A DNA stretch of 64,000 nucleotides from Sambucus nigra (Eukaryota > Streptophyta > Magnoliopsida > Dipsacales > Adoxaceae): contig OX422208.1 in NCBI GenBank assembly GCA_949130495.1, positions 685,316,202 through 685,380,201 of the forward strand, in the 5' to 3' direction. Under the pieces are notes generated by a model. The model ran no database searches. It was not told the DNA's origin and saw nothing but the letters and a program-made list of their open reading frames with translations. A program made the position numbers and the translations under genes. This document shows positions 13,101-24,242 of this stretch, piece after piece (position 1 is the first letter of the stretch; each line of letters opens with the position of its first letter).

Positions 13101-14127
13101 TCATTCCAAACCAGCAACTTTGTACCTTAACTTCATATTGTAATTTTCCTGTTATCATTCCAAGAATCAGAGTTAAATAACGCATTTACTCAACTATTCA
13201 ATACAAAACACCAGAATTTCCCTTGCATATTAATAATACAACGTTGATAATCTAGTTAAGTATCACCTGCTCAAGAACCTTAGCAGACGACTTCTCAACA
13301 AGCTTGGTCAATCCATCAAGCTTATTAAGCATCTTGGTATACAAATCCTCCAACTCAGTGGTATAATTGGGGGCATCGGAACCCATCAAGCGAGGGAAGC
13401 GCCCAATCTGAAACCCCTCGGCACACACATCCAACTGTTTCTGATCCTTGGAAGCCCTCCTCATAGTCTTCAAGTTCTCATCCTCGGCCATGGAGGTGGA
13501 CCCCAATTGGCACTGCATTTCTGGGAAGGGGGAGTTGGGGGAAAAGGAGTTGTAATGTTGGCGAAAGGCGGGGCCAATGTTGACGACGTCGAGGGTTTTG
13601 GGTTCGAAGGAGTGGGTGGAGAATCGGAAGTGGTAGGCGCGGTGGTCGTGGGTGTGGATGAGTTGGTCGTGGAGAGGAGTGGTGAGGAGGAGGAATATGG
13701 AGGGGGAGAGGGTGTAGGATTTGGGGGAGTTGTGGGGTTGGAAAGAGAGTTGGATTTTGGAGGAGAGGGAGGAGGTGAGGGAGGTCTCGCGCAAGGAGGG
13801 CCGGAGAGGGGTTTTGCGGCGGGAGGAGAACCAGCCGAGGAGGGTGGAGGAAGGGGGGGTGAGGGGACGGAGAGAGAGGACGTTGAGGTTGCCGGAGGAG
13901 TCGGAGAAGGTGGAGGTGGAGGACGAGCAGAAGAAGGAGGTTATGGTGGCTACAAGGGTCGGGGAATCTGAGGTCGGATCGTCGTCGGTGAGGTTGGAAG
14001 GGGTTATGTGGGTGACGCGGCCAAAGAGGAGGCCGTCGACGTCGCCGGGGGAGGATGAGACGCGTTGGATTAAGTAGGCGAGGGTGGGTCCTGAGATTTG
14101 GATTTTCTCTAAGGGGAGGTCGTCCAT
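13101..14127 (-). CDS. FAM175/Abraxas-like scaffold protein, two exons
   Basis: Plant homologue of FAM175/Abraxas, an MPN-like protein that in known systems scaffolds the BRCC36 deubiquitinase in BRCA1-A or BRISC-type complexes (K63-linked ubiquitin, DNA repair). The start is the ATG at 14127 in an ACCATGG context, giving MDDLPLEKIQISGPTL, the conserved plant N-terminus; an open frame extends four codons further but begins with GTG. Exon 1 is 14127-13267. The intron is 13266-13149 (118 bp, CAG|GTGATA...ATAACAG). Exon 2 is 13148-13101 and ends KVAGLE before TGA. The product is about 302 aa. Residues about 5-200 form the MPN-like domain, and about 250-302 look like a coiled coil. No JAMM zinc motif is evident, as expected for a scaffold. 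Exon 1 is far more GC-rich than its surroundings. The only confident host gene here. Confidence 0.85.
13149..13266 (-). other. Predicted intron of the FAM175 gene
   Basis: Donor CAG|GTGATA, acceptor AACAG|GAA. Reading on instead of splicing adds VILN and a stop. Splicing keeps frame and adds a 15-residue charged tail. Confidence 0.75.
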
Positions 14128-14345
14128 GGTAGCTGGCACTTCCTCTACTCTGAGGGGAGGGGGGAAACGGTTAAAGCGTTTTAAGACTACTTTGGATTTT
14201 ATCGATGGGAAATGAAATTAATTTATGCCGACTTTGTTACTAAAATATTCGGTGCTTATAGATGAGATGTTCATTTCTAATATATTTTTAGTTTAATCTC
14301 GTTTAAGAAATTTTATTAAGTTCTCTTTCTATACATTTTCTAAAT

Positions 14346-14577
14346 TGTTTTAGTCCTACTAGCTTACCTCGGCGGTGGGGACGATTGGAGAGTAGGTGGC
14401 AATGAAGAGGGGGGAGAGGAGAGAAACCATGAGAAAAGGCAAGGAAGAAGAAGAGAAAAAATATAGTACCCTGAGAGCAAGATGGACGGACAAGTCGATT
14501 TTTGGCTCCCTGTGGAGAAAACTCCCTAAACATTCAAAATCATCATCAACCACCTTGTAACCATCTCTAACCGCCAT
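14346..14577 (-). CDS. Possible orphan first exon of unknown protein
   Basis: ATG at 14577 in a good context (AGAATGGCG) opens a frame of 72 codons. The first half is acidic (DGYKVVDDDFECLGSFLH); the second half is hydrophobic and serine-rich. The frame ends at GCCGAG|GTAAGC, a strong plant splice-donor consensus near 14346. No downstream exon could be placed before the FAM175 start at 14127, and I recognise no family. It could be a chance ORF, a truncated gene, or upstream transcript of the FAM175 gene (an acceptor-like CCCCTCAG lies about 30 bases before that ATG). Confidence 0.25.
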
Positions 14578-14707
14578 TCTTCCATTCAGCAGAGAATGAC
14601 ACTTGTCTCATTGTTGTTACAAGGAGACCAACAACTAAAAAAATAAAAACATGAAAATGATTACAAATGAATCTTTTAATTTCGGACTAAATACTTATGA
14701 TCCCATT

Positions 14708-15297
14708 TAGGCCTGTCAACGGGTCGGAGTTGGGTCGGGTTTAGAAAGATCCAGATCCGTGAAATCGGGTTTTCATCGGGTCCGGGTCTTTATCGGGTCT
14801 ACCATATTGGATCCAGACCCGGATCCGTTCGGATCGTCGGATCTCGGGTTCGGGTCCGGATTTGGCCAAATATATACATTTATTTTATATTATCCCCCTT
14901 CTTTATTTTTTAATCTTAAATTAAAATATTTTGTAATGTATTATAGAATATTATTAGTATAAATAAAACATATATTATTTATATTTATTATATACATAAA
15001 TATATATTTTTATATATATTACTTACATGTTATATTGATAAGATATATTTATAAATATATATAAATATATAGTATATGTATATATATTTAAAAAATAATA
15101 ATGTACAATTCGGGTCGGGTCGGGTCGGGTCTTCGGGTCCGGGTCTTGTATAAGATCCAGAGCCTACCCGTTTAATAAACGGGTCTTCGGGTATTCCGGT
15201 CTTCGGGTCTCGGGTCCAAAAAAATATGCTCAGACCCTATTATACGGATCGGGTCCGGATCGGGTTCGGGTTCAGACTCGACCCATTGACAGGCCTA
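14708..15297. mobile_element. Non-autonomous hAT element, 590 bp
   Basis: Perfect 8-bp target duplication ATCCCATT at 14700-14707 and 15298-15305. Inverted ends read TAGGCCTGTCAACGGGTCG on the left and TAGGCCTGTCAATGGGTCG on the right (reverse-complemented). The subterminal zones are packed with GGGTCGGGTC / CGGGTCCGG repeats flanking an AT-rich core. No transposase ORF. It must be moved by an hAT transposase from elsewhere. Confidence 0.92.
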
Positions 15298-15305
15298 ATC
15301 CCATT

Positions 15306-16239
<934 letters not shown>

Positions 16240-17117
16240 ATGGAGACTAAGAACTTAAAAATTCTCAGGAATATATCATTCCCCCCATTTTAGAAAGAAA
16301 ATGAGAATTCCAATTATATGAAAATTTAAAATTCTTGGATTTCTAATTTCTTCCCAGAATTCCAATTAAACATTGTAGTTTTAAATGAAGGGCATTCTAA
16401 ATTTTAAGATTAGTAAATTTCCTTTCAAAACCTCGAACCAAATGAACCCCAAATGTTTCAAAAAAAATGTCCTTGAGGCAACTAATAATTCTTCGTCATC
16501 CACACTATGCAAAAGAAAATAATAGTTAAATAATTTAGAGTATGGAGTGAAATTTTGAGTTTAAAAAGATAATAAAATAAACCTACATACCAATGAAAGT
16601 CATACTCACGCACTCAAGGTTCTCGAAATGCTCAAGTGTTCCTTCTCTTGTCAGAGTCCTTTCAAAACCTCACATTTAGCCATTTTTGAAGTCTTTCATA
16701 AGTTAACATAGAGTTAAACGCAAGGCCGTTCAGCTTTCTAGTGCAAGATAAGGTAACTAAATAACTAGTAACTGAGTTCTCTGGGAGGAAATTCCATTTG
16801 ATGTTTTTCAATTTGTTGGTTAGGGAAGGATTAAAATTGTGTTACTTCTCGTATGAAAGGTAGGACCATGGTGGTTATAAAAGTCAAGCATGATTGCAAG
16901 CAGTAAATCATGTGATGATTAACAGTTAGGATTATACACAATATTAACAGTAATACCCATTACACCATTAAATAGTCCATAATGAGAAGCAAGGTTAAAT
17001 TAAAACATAACACGAGAAGCAATAGGTAAACATAAAACCTTCTTCAAGTCTTTTGCATGATCTATAATAATGTTGAAAGATACATCACACTTATTATAGT
17101 CACCCCATTCTAGTACC
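16240..17117. other. No recognisable gene
   Basis: AT-rich, nothing identified. Confidence 0.4.
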
Positions 17118-17255
17118 TAGGCGTGTCAATGGATCGAATTTGATCCGAATTTGATCAATTTAAGCGGATATGGATTATGCCTAAAATCCGATTAGCCAAT
17201 TACCCGTTTATTAAATGGAGAGAATTTGGATTCATATAATCTGATCCGATTAATA

Positions 17256-17310
<55 letters not shown>

Positions 17311-17636
17311 GTTTTTCATTAATATATATTGTATTTAATAACATTTTAAATATTTATTATAGTAGTTCTTTATTTCATTATCTATTTTTTGGAACATTTG
17401 CAAAATAAATTTATGAAACAAGAGTTGAAAATAAAAATAGTGCAAATCAAGTTTAACATAAACGGATAATCGGATCGGATCCGAATCCGTTTAACATAAA
17501 AAGATATGGATTTGGATTTGAATTTTCCTGATCCGATCCGATTAATAAACGGATCGGATCCGAATCCGTTTAACGTAAATGGATATGGATTTGGATTTGC
17601 CTGATTCAGTCCAAATCTGATCCGTTTATAGACCTA
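17118..17636. mobile_element. Non-autonomous hAT element, 519 bp
   Basis: Perfect 8-bp duplication CTAGTACC at 17110-17117 and 17637-17644. Ends read TAGGCGTGTCAATGGATC on the left and TAGGTCTATAAACGGATC on the right (reverse-complemented). Subterminal repeats are variants of GGATCGGATCCGAATCCG and GGATTTGGATTTG. A (TA)n run of about 48 bp lies at 17262-17309. No ORF. Confidence 0.9.
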
Positions 17637-17908
17637 CTAGTACCCACTCCCCACCTCATACATCTACATAGGTCCAAACACGCCCCCTCTAACCATCGGA
17701 CCCACGGTCCTCCTTCAAACTCTAATTGAAGATCATCGGATGTTTTTCAAGCTCCGTTTGACTTTGTTCAACTCTTGAACCATATGTTATCTCAACACTC
17801 TTTCATAGGTTTCTGAATCCCCTTTTCAACAGTCCATACCTGACTTATGGTTCACATTTAGGATTCCTATTACCCAAAAGATCACCGGACACTTCTGAAC
17901 TTAGTTTG

Positions 17909-17916
17909 AGTTTAGT
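17909..17916 (+). repeat. Left 8-bp target-site duplication of the hAT element
   Basis: AGTTTAGT, identical to 23222-23229. This fixes the element boundary at 17917. Confidence 0.95.
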
Positions 17917-18299
17917 TAGGGTTGGGTATCGATTGGTTTGGTCGGTAAATCGCCCATACCAATACCATACCAACTTTAAAATCATCAAACCAAAATTACC
18001 AGTTTTACCAGTCGGTACACTAACCCATAAACCAAAACCATACCGCTCGGTACATCGCTAGAATCGGTTTTTTGCGGTAAAATCGATTTTTTGGAAAATA
18101 CGGTAATTTCGGTAAATTTCTCTTTACGGTCAATTTGGTAGTACTCGGTACATAATGGTATTTGTTTTGTAACACTTGCATATACTTGTTCATATATTTA
18201 TTTAAAATAATACTTGCATATACTTGTTCATACGCATGTATACTGCAAAATGGCACATCAAAATGAACAAAATGTAGTAATAAAAGGCCTTCCATATTG

Positions 18300-18910
18300 A
18301 TACAAAGGCTGCTGCTACAAAGTTTTATAGCAACTACTACAAAGGCTGCTATTACAAAGTTTTATATGCAACTTAGCAACTACAAAGGCTGCTGCTACCA
18401 ATAACCAATATTCCAAAATATAAGGCTGCTGCTACCAATAACAAAGGCTGCTACAAAGGCTACAAGGCTGCTGCTACGGTACCTGCTATGCTACAAGGTT
18501 GCTACGGTACCTGTTGCTACATGGCTGCTGCTACGGTACCTGCTACGGTACCTACTACGGCTGCTACATGGCTGCTGCTACGGTACCTGCTACGCTACTG
18601 CTATGCTACAAGGCTGCTACGGTACATTACGCTACTGCTGCTACGGTACCTGATAGAAATTTATAGATAGGCATAGCTATTATAGATAGTTTTATGGCTG
18701 CTGCTATAGTATTATGGCTGCTGCTATTATAGATAGAAATTTATAAATAGGCATAGCTATTAATGTTTGCTGCTATTATAGATAGAAATTTATAGATAGA
18801 AATTTATGGCTGCTGCTATTATAGATAGAAATTTATATATAGGCATAGCTATTAAATTTATAGATAGTTTTATGGCTGCTGCTACAGTATCAGGACCTTT
18901 ATAGATAGGC
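18300..18910. repeat. Expanded GCTGCTACGGTACC / TAGATAGAAATTTATAG array inside the hAT
   Basis: 18300-18480 holds repeats of GGCTGCTGCTAC and CTACAAAG. About 18475-18650 holds seven copies of CTACGGTAC, most followed by CTGCTA. About 18655-18910 holds repeats of TAGATAGAAATTTATAGATA and GGCATAGCTATTA. It lies 3' of the transposase, between the coding region and the left subterminal zone. The CGGTAC core also occurs in both subterminal zones. The small open frames here are artefacts. Confidence 0.85.
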
Positions 18911-19123
18911 ATAGCTATTAAATTACGAATATAGTTGTTTCCTATTGCCAGGAATTTTACTATTAAATTACAAATATTCGTTTCCTATTAAATTACAAAT
19001 TTGATAAGTGGTACTAAAAATAAGAATCTGTTACTTTCATGCAGTTATTTTGTTTGCTACTACAAATTAACAGATTATTAGTAATGATTCTTAAAAATTA
19101 ATGCAGTATATACCTCATTCATC

Positions 19124-21333
19124 TCAACTTGGTTGAATCTTCAAATTAGCAAACTCATTAATAACACCTACAAAAAAAGAAAATTAATTCACATTTTTTA
19201 TATTAATGAAGAAAATAAAAACAAATATATATATATGAAGTGAAAACAAATATATAAAAACTTACATTCCTCAATCTCCTCAAGCGTCTCATATGAATCT
19301 TCAATATCGATGTTTGGAGAACTTTTTAACCAATCTTGAGCACAAACTAAACACTCCACAGTTCTTGGTGTTAAAGAGCTTCGAAATTGATCAAGTACTC
19401 TTTTACTTGTACTAAATGCACACTCGGAGGCAATCGATGTTATAGGAATAACTAATATGTCACGTGCCATCATTGCGACGGCACGATAAGTTGGAACTTT
19501 TCCTTTCCACCATGCTAAAACATCAAAATTAGAATCATCAAGACACTCTATACCATCTTGTAGATACCTATCCAAGTCATTCATCAATTCTACATTTTCC
19601 TCCCGCTTCAAATACTTAGAAAATTCCTTTTTCTTTAAAGCACGCTTTTCAACATTCCCAAGTGATTTGGCCCCGACCTCATCATCTCCAATGATACTCT
19701 TACTTCCGTCAAGATCCACAAAATTATCATTTTGTAATTTGTAATGATAATATAGTTGTGACATCACTTTTTTCAAATTATCAAGAAAATCGAATAATTT
19801 ATCTTGCTTTTCCATGTATGAAAGTGTGCGATCTTTGGCATAAAATTCAGCATACCAATATTCAACAAATTGCAATTTATGGCGGGGGTCTAAGACGAGT
19901 GCAACAACTAGAATTAAGTTTATCGACGAAATATCACAATACTTGTCAAATTTTTCATTCATTTTACAAGCCATATCACGAAAAAAAGGATCATCACTAT
20001 TCATATAATCTAAAATAAGCTCTTTAGTTGAACTTACTTCATCAAAATAAGAATTAGAAGTGATGTAATGAGAACCGGAGATACGTTTTGTAAGAAGAAA
20101 AAAATCTTCTAAAAACGTGTGCAATGCCTTTAACTTTTTCCAATCACTCTCTGTTATCATACCCACCCCATTGGCACTAACTTCCATGTTGTAGCTTAAA
20201 TCTTGTTCATCTAGACGTTCAAATGCCTTTTGATATTGCATGGCCGCACCTATCATAAGGTAGGTTGAATTCCACCTAGTTTTGACGTCAAGGCATACAC
20301 TCTTCTTTGATGTTATTCTCTCTTCCAATGCACATTTTTTGAACATTTGCAACCTCGAAGGAGAACTTCTCACATACTTAACACTTCTTCGAAGACGTTT
20401 AACAATATCCTTCATTTCAACAATGCCATCCCTCACAACAAGATTAATGATATGTGCAAAGCATCTCACATGAAAAAACTCACCTAACATCAGCAAACCG
20501 TTTCTTTTGTTAAATCGTTTTTTCAAATCCTCAACACACTTGTCATTATTTTTTGCATTATCAAGCATAATGGTAGTCAACTTTTCTAAACCCCACTCCA
20601 ACAAGCATGTCTCGATGGCTTTTGCAATAGCCTCACCCTTGTGAGGGTGCGGTAGGACACGAAAACTAATTATTCTATTTTGTAGCTTCCAATCCTTGTC
20701 AACAAAGTGAGCTGTGAGGCACATATACCCTAAATTTTGGATAGAAGTCCACAAATCGGTTGTGAGGGATACTCGTGTAGCGTATTTCTTAAAATATTCT
20801 TTCAAAATCTCACCTTCTTGAAGAAATATAAGCCAACAATCTTTTATGATGGTGGATCTAGAAACTACATGAAATTTAGGATTCAACTCTCTACAAAACA
20901 TCTTAAAACCAATCTTTTCAAATAAACTAAAAGGAAGTTCACAAAGAATAATCATTTTTGCAAGAACCTTGCGACATAATGCTTGGTCGAACGTCCAATT
21001 AGTAGGTTGTTGACCCAAAAAAGTTAATACTCCTTGTTTTTTATCAACTTCATTTTGAGGAAATTTTTTACACTTTTTTCTGAGATGATTCCACAATAAA
21101 GTAGTCCCACTTTTAGAAGGGCAATTAAATTTTGCACCACAATACACACAATCACAAGTGCCAATAAATATTCCATCTAGCATATGTCTATTCATATGAG
21201 TCCAAACTTCAGAACTACCTTGGTTTTTTATTTGTTTTGTACCTACTTTGTGGCATTTTTGGCTCACTTCAGTGCAAGCGGGATTGTTGCTCATAGTTGC
21301 ATTATTAGTAGTGTTCTCATCCATCCCTGACAT
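19124..21333 (-). CDS. hAT transposase with BED zinc finger, one intron
   Basis: Cut-and-paste DNA transposase that should bind the element ends and excise and reinsert them. Start is the ATG at 21333. Residues 62-88 form a BED-type zinc finger (C62, C65, H83, C88). The RNase H-like core shows D193 in TTDLWTS and D258 in MLDNAKNND, then HVRCFAHIINLVV. The C-terminal hAT dimerisation region runs from LAWWKG (about 606) to about 670 and includes SIASECAFS with E637, the expected third acidic residue. Exon 1 ends at 19266 (GGAAT|GTAAGT). A 98-bp intron (19265-19168, ending TTTTTTTGTAG) leads to exon 2 at 19167-19124, ending KIQPS and TGA. The product is about 703 aa, typical for Ac/RICESLEEPER-like plant transposases. 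Unspliced, the frame continues 22 residues as low-complexity sequence. An acceptor-like TTCATAG lies directly before the ATG, so an upstream exon is possible. Confidence 0.93.
19168..19265 (-). other. Predicted 3' intron of the transposase gene
   Basis: 98 bp, GTAAGT donor and T-rich acceptor. Splicing replaces a hydrophobic read-through tail with a 14-residue ending. Confidence 0.7.
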
Positions 21334-21694
21334 CTATGAATTAGCAATACCAAAATAGCGAACATTAGTCCAATATACCAAAAATATCATAATCATAAGT
21401 ACAATATCATAATCATAAGTATAATATCATAATCATAATCATAAGTACAATATCATAATCATAATCATAAGTAAATCATTTACCAAAAATATCATGCATA
21501 ATATTTTTCATTTCAATTGTTATATATTTCAAGAAAGCTTGGAAAGGGATACAACAAAAGAGACTAAGTGTGTTGTCTAGAATAACATATTTATTACTAT
21601 AACAAAAGAGACAAACATGATAATGTCAAATATATGATATATGCATCCCTATAACAAAAGTTATGCCGCCACCATCCCTCTAACAAATAGACAT

Positions 21695-22069
21695 CTAGAA
21701 GTCAAGAAGGCCCCTTGTCCACCTCTCAAGCATTGCCTGATACTCTTCATGCTCTACCGGGTAAAGGTCTTTGACTGTCATCCTATAAAGTTGGTGCAAG
21801 TCATATTTTTTTTTGTTTACCAACCATAACTTTGGATTCAACCACATTGAACACATACCTTTGTGTGCCTTAAGCTTATAGAGATTTTCAACTTCTGGAA
21901 AACGTTTCTTACAAAAGAGACACTCGAATTGTCCTTGTTCTTTACGTTTATGGTAATTCTCTAAAAAGGTATCATTACGATACTCATCATTAAACTGTGT
22001 GTACCACTTTCTCTTCCCATTTACCTCCGAATTGCCTAAAAGCTTGCAGCTATTTCCTTTCAATACCAT
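21695..22069 (-). CDS. Accessory zinc-finger ORF of the hAT element, 124 aa
   Basis: Complete frame with ATG at 22069 and stop at 21695, upstream of the transposase and on the same strand. Residues 50-73 hold a Cys2-His-Cys finger (C50, C53, H69, C73) with the spacing CX2C-X15-HX3C. The N-terminus is basic (VNGKRKWY) and the C-terminal half is rich in aromatic and charged residues. I recognise no named family. The start lies 21 bases after a good splice acceptor (TTAACTTTGTAG near 22091). It could be a separate element protein, an alternative N-terminal exon for the transposase (donor-like GAG|GTAAAT within the first 16 codons), or a captured host fragment. It shares the transcription unit with the transposase. 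Confidence 0.55.
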   Translation of the reverse strand: MVLKGNSCKLLGNSEVNGKRKWYTQFNDEYRNDTFLENYHKRKEQGQFECLFCKKRFPEVENLYKLKAHKGMCSMWLNPKLWLVNKKKYDLHQLYRMTVKDLYPVEHEEYQAMLERWTRGLLDF

Positions 22070-22090
22070 TGTTCGTCAAAGAACTCAAAC

Positions 22091-22900
22091 CTACAAAGTT
22101 AAAAGGATGTATTTTAATATTACACCTTTTTATATTACCAATTTTAAGTTTCATAATTATAACTTGTGTAAACGATTCTATATAATAACAAATCACATTA
22201 AAAAAATCATATCAACTATATTTAATATAACATTTAACATAAAAATTGCATTTTCTATATTTTGACTAAAACATTAAAAATTACTATTTCTATATATTCA
22301 ACAGTTACATTTAATACAAATCACTTAAAAATAATTACTACAAATGACTTTAAAATAATTACTATTTCTATATGTCAACAACAAAATCTAGTGATAAGAT
22401 AAGGTAGAAAAAAATTATGACCGGAGGAAAAGTAATCTGAATATTTTGCATACTATTTCTACTATTTAAAAAATTATGGCCGGAGAAAAATTGTGGCCGG
22501 ATGTATTTTAATACTATTTCTAGACTATTATATGATCAGGGGTCAACGAGTTGTATATATGATAATAGTAATCTGCCTATTTTGTAATAAAATGAAGATA
22601 GTTCAAGGTAGAAAACATAGCCGTGTACTATTCAGTTGTGATGAGCAGACGGTTTAGTATATAGCCATTACCATTAAACTTAAACATAGCCGAAAATAGG
22701 TAGAAAAAAAAAATAAAGAAGTTACCTTCAGTTGTGATGAGCGGCGGACGATTGTGGCACATGAGGGTGATGAGAGAAGTGAAGAGTAGAATGAAAAGGA
22801 AGTAGGGTTTCTTTGCTTTATACTAAAAAATGAACGGAGGAGATTAGCTTGAAAAATTAAGGGTCCTGATTCATTTATTGTATATATTATTTTGAATATA
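22091..22900 (-). promoter_or_regulatory. Probable promoter and 5' non-coding exon/intron of the hAT genes
   Basis: Minus-strand sequence near 22790-22726 is pyrimidine-rich and ends ACTGAAG|GTAACT, a plausible splice donor. A matching acceptor ends at 22091, implying a leader intron of about 635 bp (22725-22091) just before the small ORF. The transcription start cannot be placed. Confidence 0.4.
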
Positions 22901-22975
22901 ATTTTAAAATAACAGTATTCATTATTTAATAAAACGATATTCATTATTTAAAAAAATAAAGGGTATTAATTAATT

Positions 22976-23221
22976 TGGTAATATGTGTGTGGTACGGTAA
23001 TATACAAAAAATTATGATACGGTATTTCGGTATTTTATTTCGGTGCGGTACAATCGGTAAATCGGGTTTTAAAATGCTAAAACCAAAACCAACCATAAAA
23101 AATTCGGTAATTTCGGTTTCGGTAGTTTCGGTTTCGGAAAATAAAATATGTAAACCATTACCACTAATTTGCGGTACAAAACGGTACGGTAATGGTTTTT
23201 ACCGTACCGCGAACGCCCCTA
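22976..23221. repeat. Right subterminal motif zone and inverted end of the hAT
   Basis: Dense CGGTA, GGTACGG and TTTCGG motifs ending in CGAACGCCCCTA at 23221. It mirrors the motifs at 17917-18165 and is the likely transposase-binding region. Confidence 0.75.
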
Positions 23222-23229
23222 AGTTTAGT
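23222..23229 (+). repeat. Right 8-bp target-site duplication of the hAT element
   Basis: AGTTTAGT, identical to 17909-17916. Confidence 0.95.
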
Positions 23230-23534
23230 CAACTCTCGAACCCTAGAGTATCTCACACACTTTCATAAATATTTGAATACTCCTTCAAAGAGTCCCTACC
23301 GTCTACGAATTGGACTTATGGTTCGTATTTAGTTGTCTATACTCCGAAACCCTAAAGTGGAGGTCATCGGGCGCTTCCGAGCTTCGTTTGACTTATGTTA
23401 ATGCTTGGACCCGAGGTTATCTCAACACATTTTCATAAGGCTCTGAATTACCTTTTCAACAGTCCCATGGGTGAGTGAATCAAACTTACGTTTTGTATTT
23501 TACTATCATTTTTCCAGATAGTCCATTTTTTAAC

Positions 23535-23620
23535 TGCCTATAGGCACCCTTCCATCCCTGCCTATAGGTAGGGGATACTTTACTTAAACACTAAGTCTGG
23601 CATGCCAGCCTATCGATAGG
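23535..23620. repeat. Cluster of short perfect palindromes
   Basis: TGCCTATAGGCA (23535-23546), CCTATAGG (23561-23568), CTGGCATGCCAG (23597-23608) and, directly adjoining, CCTATCGATAGG (23609-23620) are perfect palindromes within 90 bases. Function unknown. Confidence 0.85.
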
Positions 23621-23680
23621 CCAGGTCTATGCTGAGCGACAAACCCCTAAATGAAAACTTAGTCTTTTGTCCCCCTTAGG

Positions 23681-23850
23681 TAGGGGTGTGCAAAAAAATC
23701 GACCAACCCGAAAACCGAACCGGCCCGAACCGAATTGAAACCGGCGGTTTTTTTAGCCCGATTTGGCCTACAGTTTGTGGATATAAAAAACCGACCATGT
23801 CGGTTCGGTTGACGGTTTATACATGGGAAAAACCGATTTATATACTATTA
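23681..23850. mobile_element. Single end of an hAT-type element
   Basis: Begins TAGGGGTGTGCAAAA, followed by CCGAACCGG / CGGTTCGGTT subterminal motifs, a pattern typical of plant non-autonomous hAT ends. No matching right end or duplication of CCCTTAGG was found downstream, so it is truncated or the other end has decayed. Confidence 0.5.
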
Positions 23851-24211
23851 TTAGTTATGAATTTTTGTTTATGCATAATAAATAATATCTGGATTTTAGT
23901 AACACAACACACACTTTACTCCTAATCATTTTTATATATTTAGTTAGTATATATAATATAAATAAATACTTTTCATACTAAAGATTTTTTATATATGTAT
24001 TGTATATATACAAAATGTTCTACCATTATGTTTACATACTATTGTTAATCATGAAATTGTTATCCTTTAAACAAAGATTTATTTATTTATTCAGTTTTAT
24101 ACTAAAAGTATTTTAGTATATTTTATAACAAATATTATTCATATACATATATTATTCCTTTTAAAAATTTGTTTCTTTTATATGTTCTATATACTTATAT
24201 TAATTTCGTAC

Positions 24212-24242
<31 letters not shown>

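Larger units (their letters stand above)
17917..23221 (-). mobile_element. Apparently intact autonomous hAT transposon, 5,305 bp
   Basis: Bounded by the exact duplication AGTTTAGT. The left end reads TAGGGTTGGGTATCG and the right, reverse-complemented, TAGGGGCGTTCGCGG, so the inverted repeat is short and imperfect, as is common in hAT elements. Both subterminal zones (17917-18165 and 22976-23221) are dense in GGTA/CGGTA and TACCG motifs, likely transposase-binding sites. Inside, on the minus strand, lie a 5' non-coding exon, a 124-codon zinc-finger ORF, and an open transposase gene. Downstream of the transposase is a GCTGCTAC/CGGTACC repeat array. The perfect duplication and open genes suggest recent insertion. 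Whether it is active cannot be seen from sequence. Confidence 0.92.
17690..23480. repeat. Old tandem repeat (about 150-170 bp unit) split by the hAT element
   Basis: Three diverged copies of a unit containing CATCGG, CGTTTGACTT, TCAACTCT-GAACC, TATCTCAACAC, TTTCATA and CTTTTCAACAGTC. Copy 1 is at about 17735-17845. Copy 2 starts near 17890 and resumes at 23230 after the hAT insertion. Copy 3 is at about 23360-23470. Removing the hAT and one target duplication restores a continuous repeat. No function is known. Confidence 0.7.

Noticed and set aside
13507..13971. 154-codon Gly/Glu-rich open frame on the plus strand
   Set aside because: It lies antisense to the FAM175 exon and is kept open by that exon's GC-rich, stop-poor composition.
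18488..18670. Small frame rich in Leu, Ala, Thr and Tyr
   Set aside because: Translation of the GCTGCTACGGTACC array inside the hAT element.
19758..20925. Plus-strand frames of 62-86 codons
   Set aside because: Antisense shadows of the transposase gene.
22654..22944. 96-codon minus-strand frame near the hAT right end
   Set aside because: Overlaps the predicted leader exon and subterminal zone. Low complexity and no motif.
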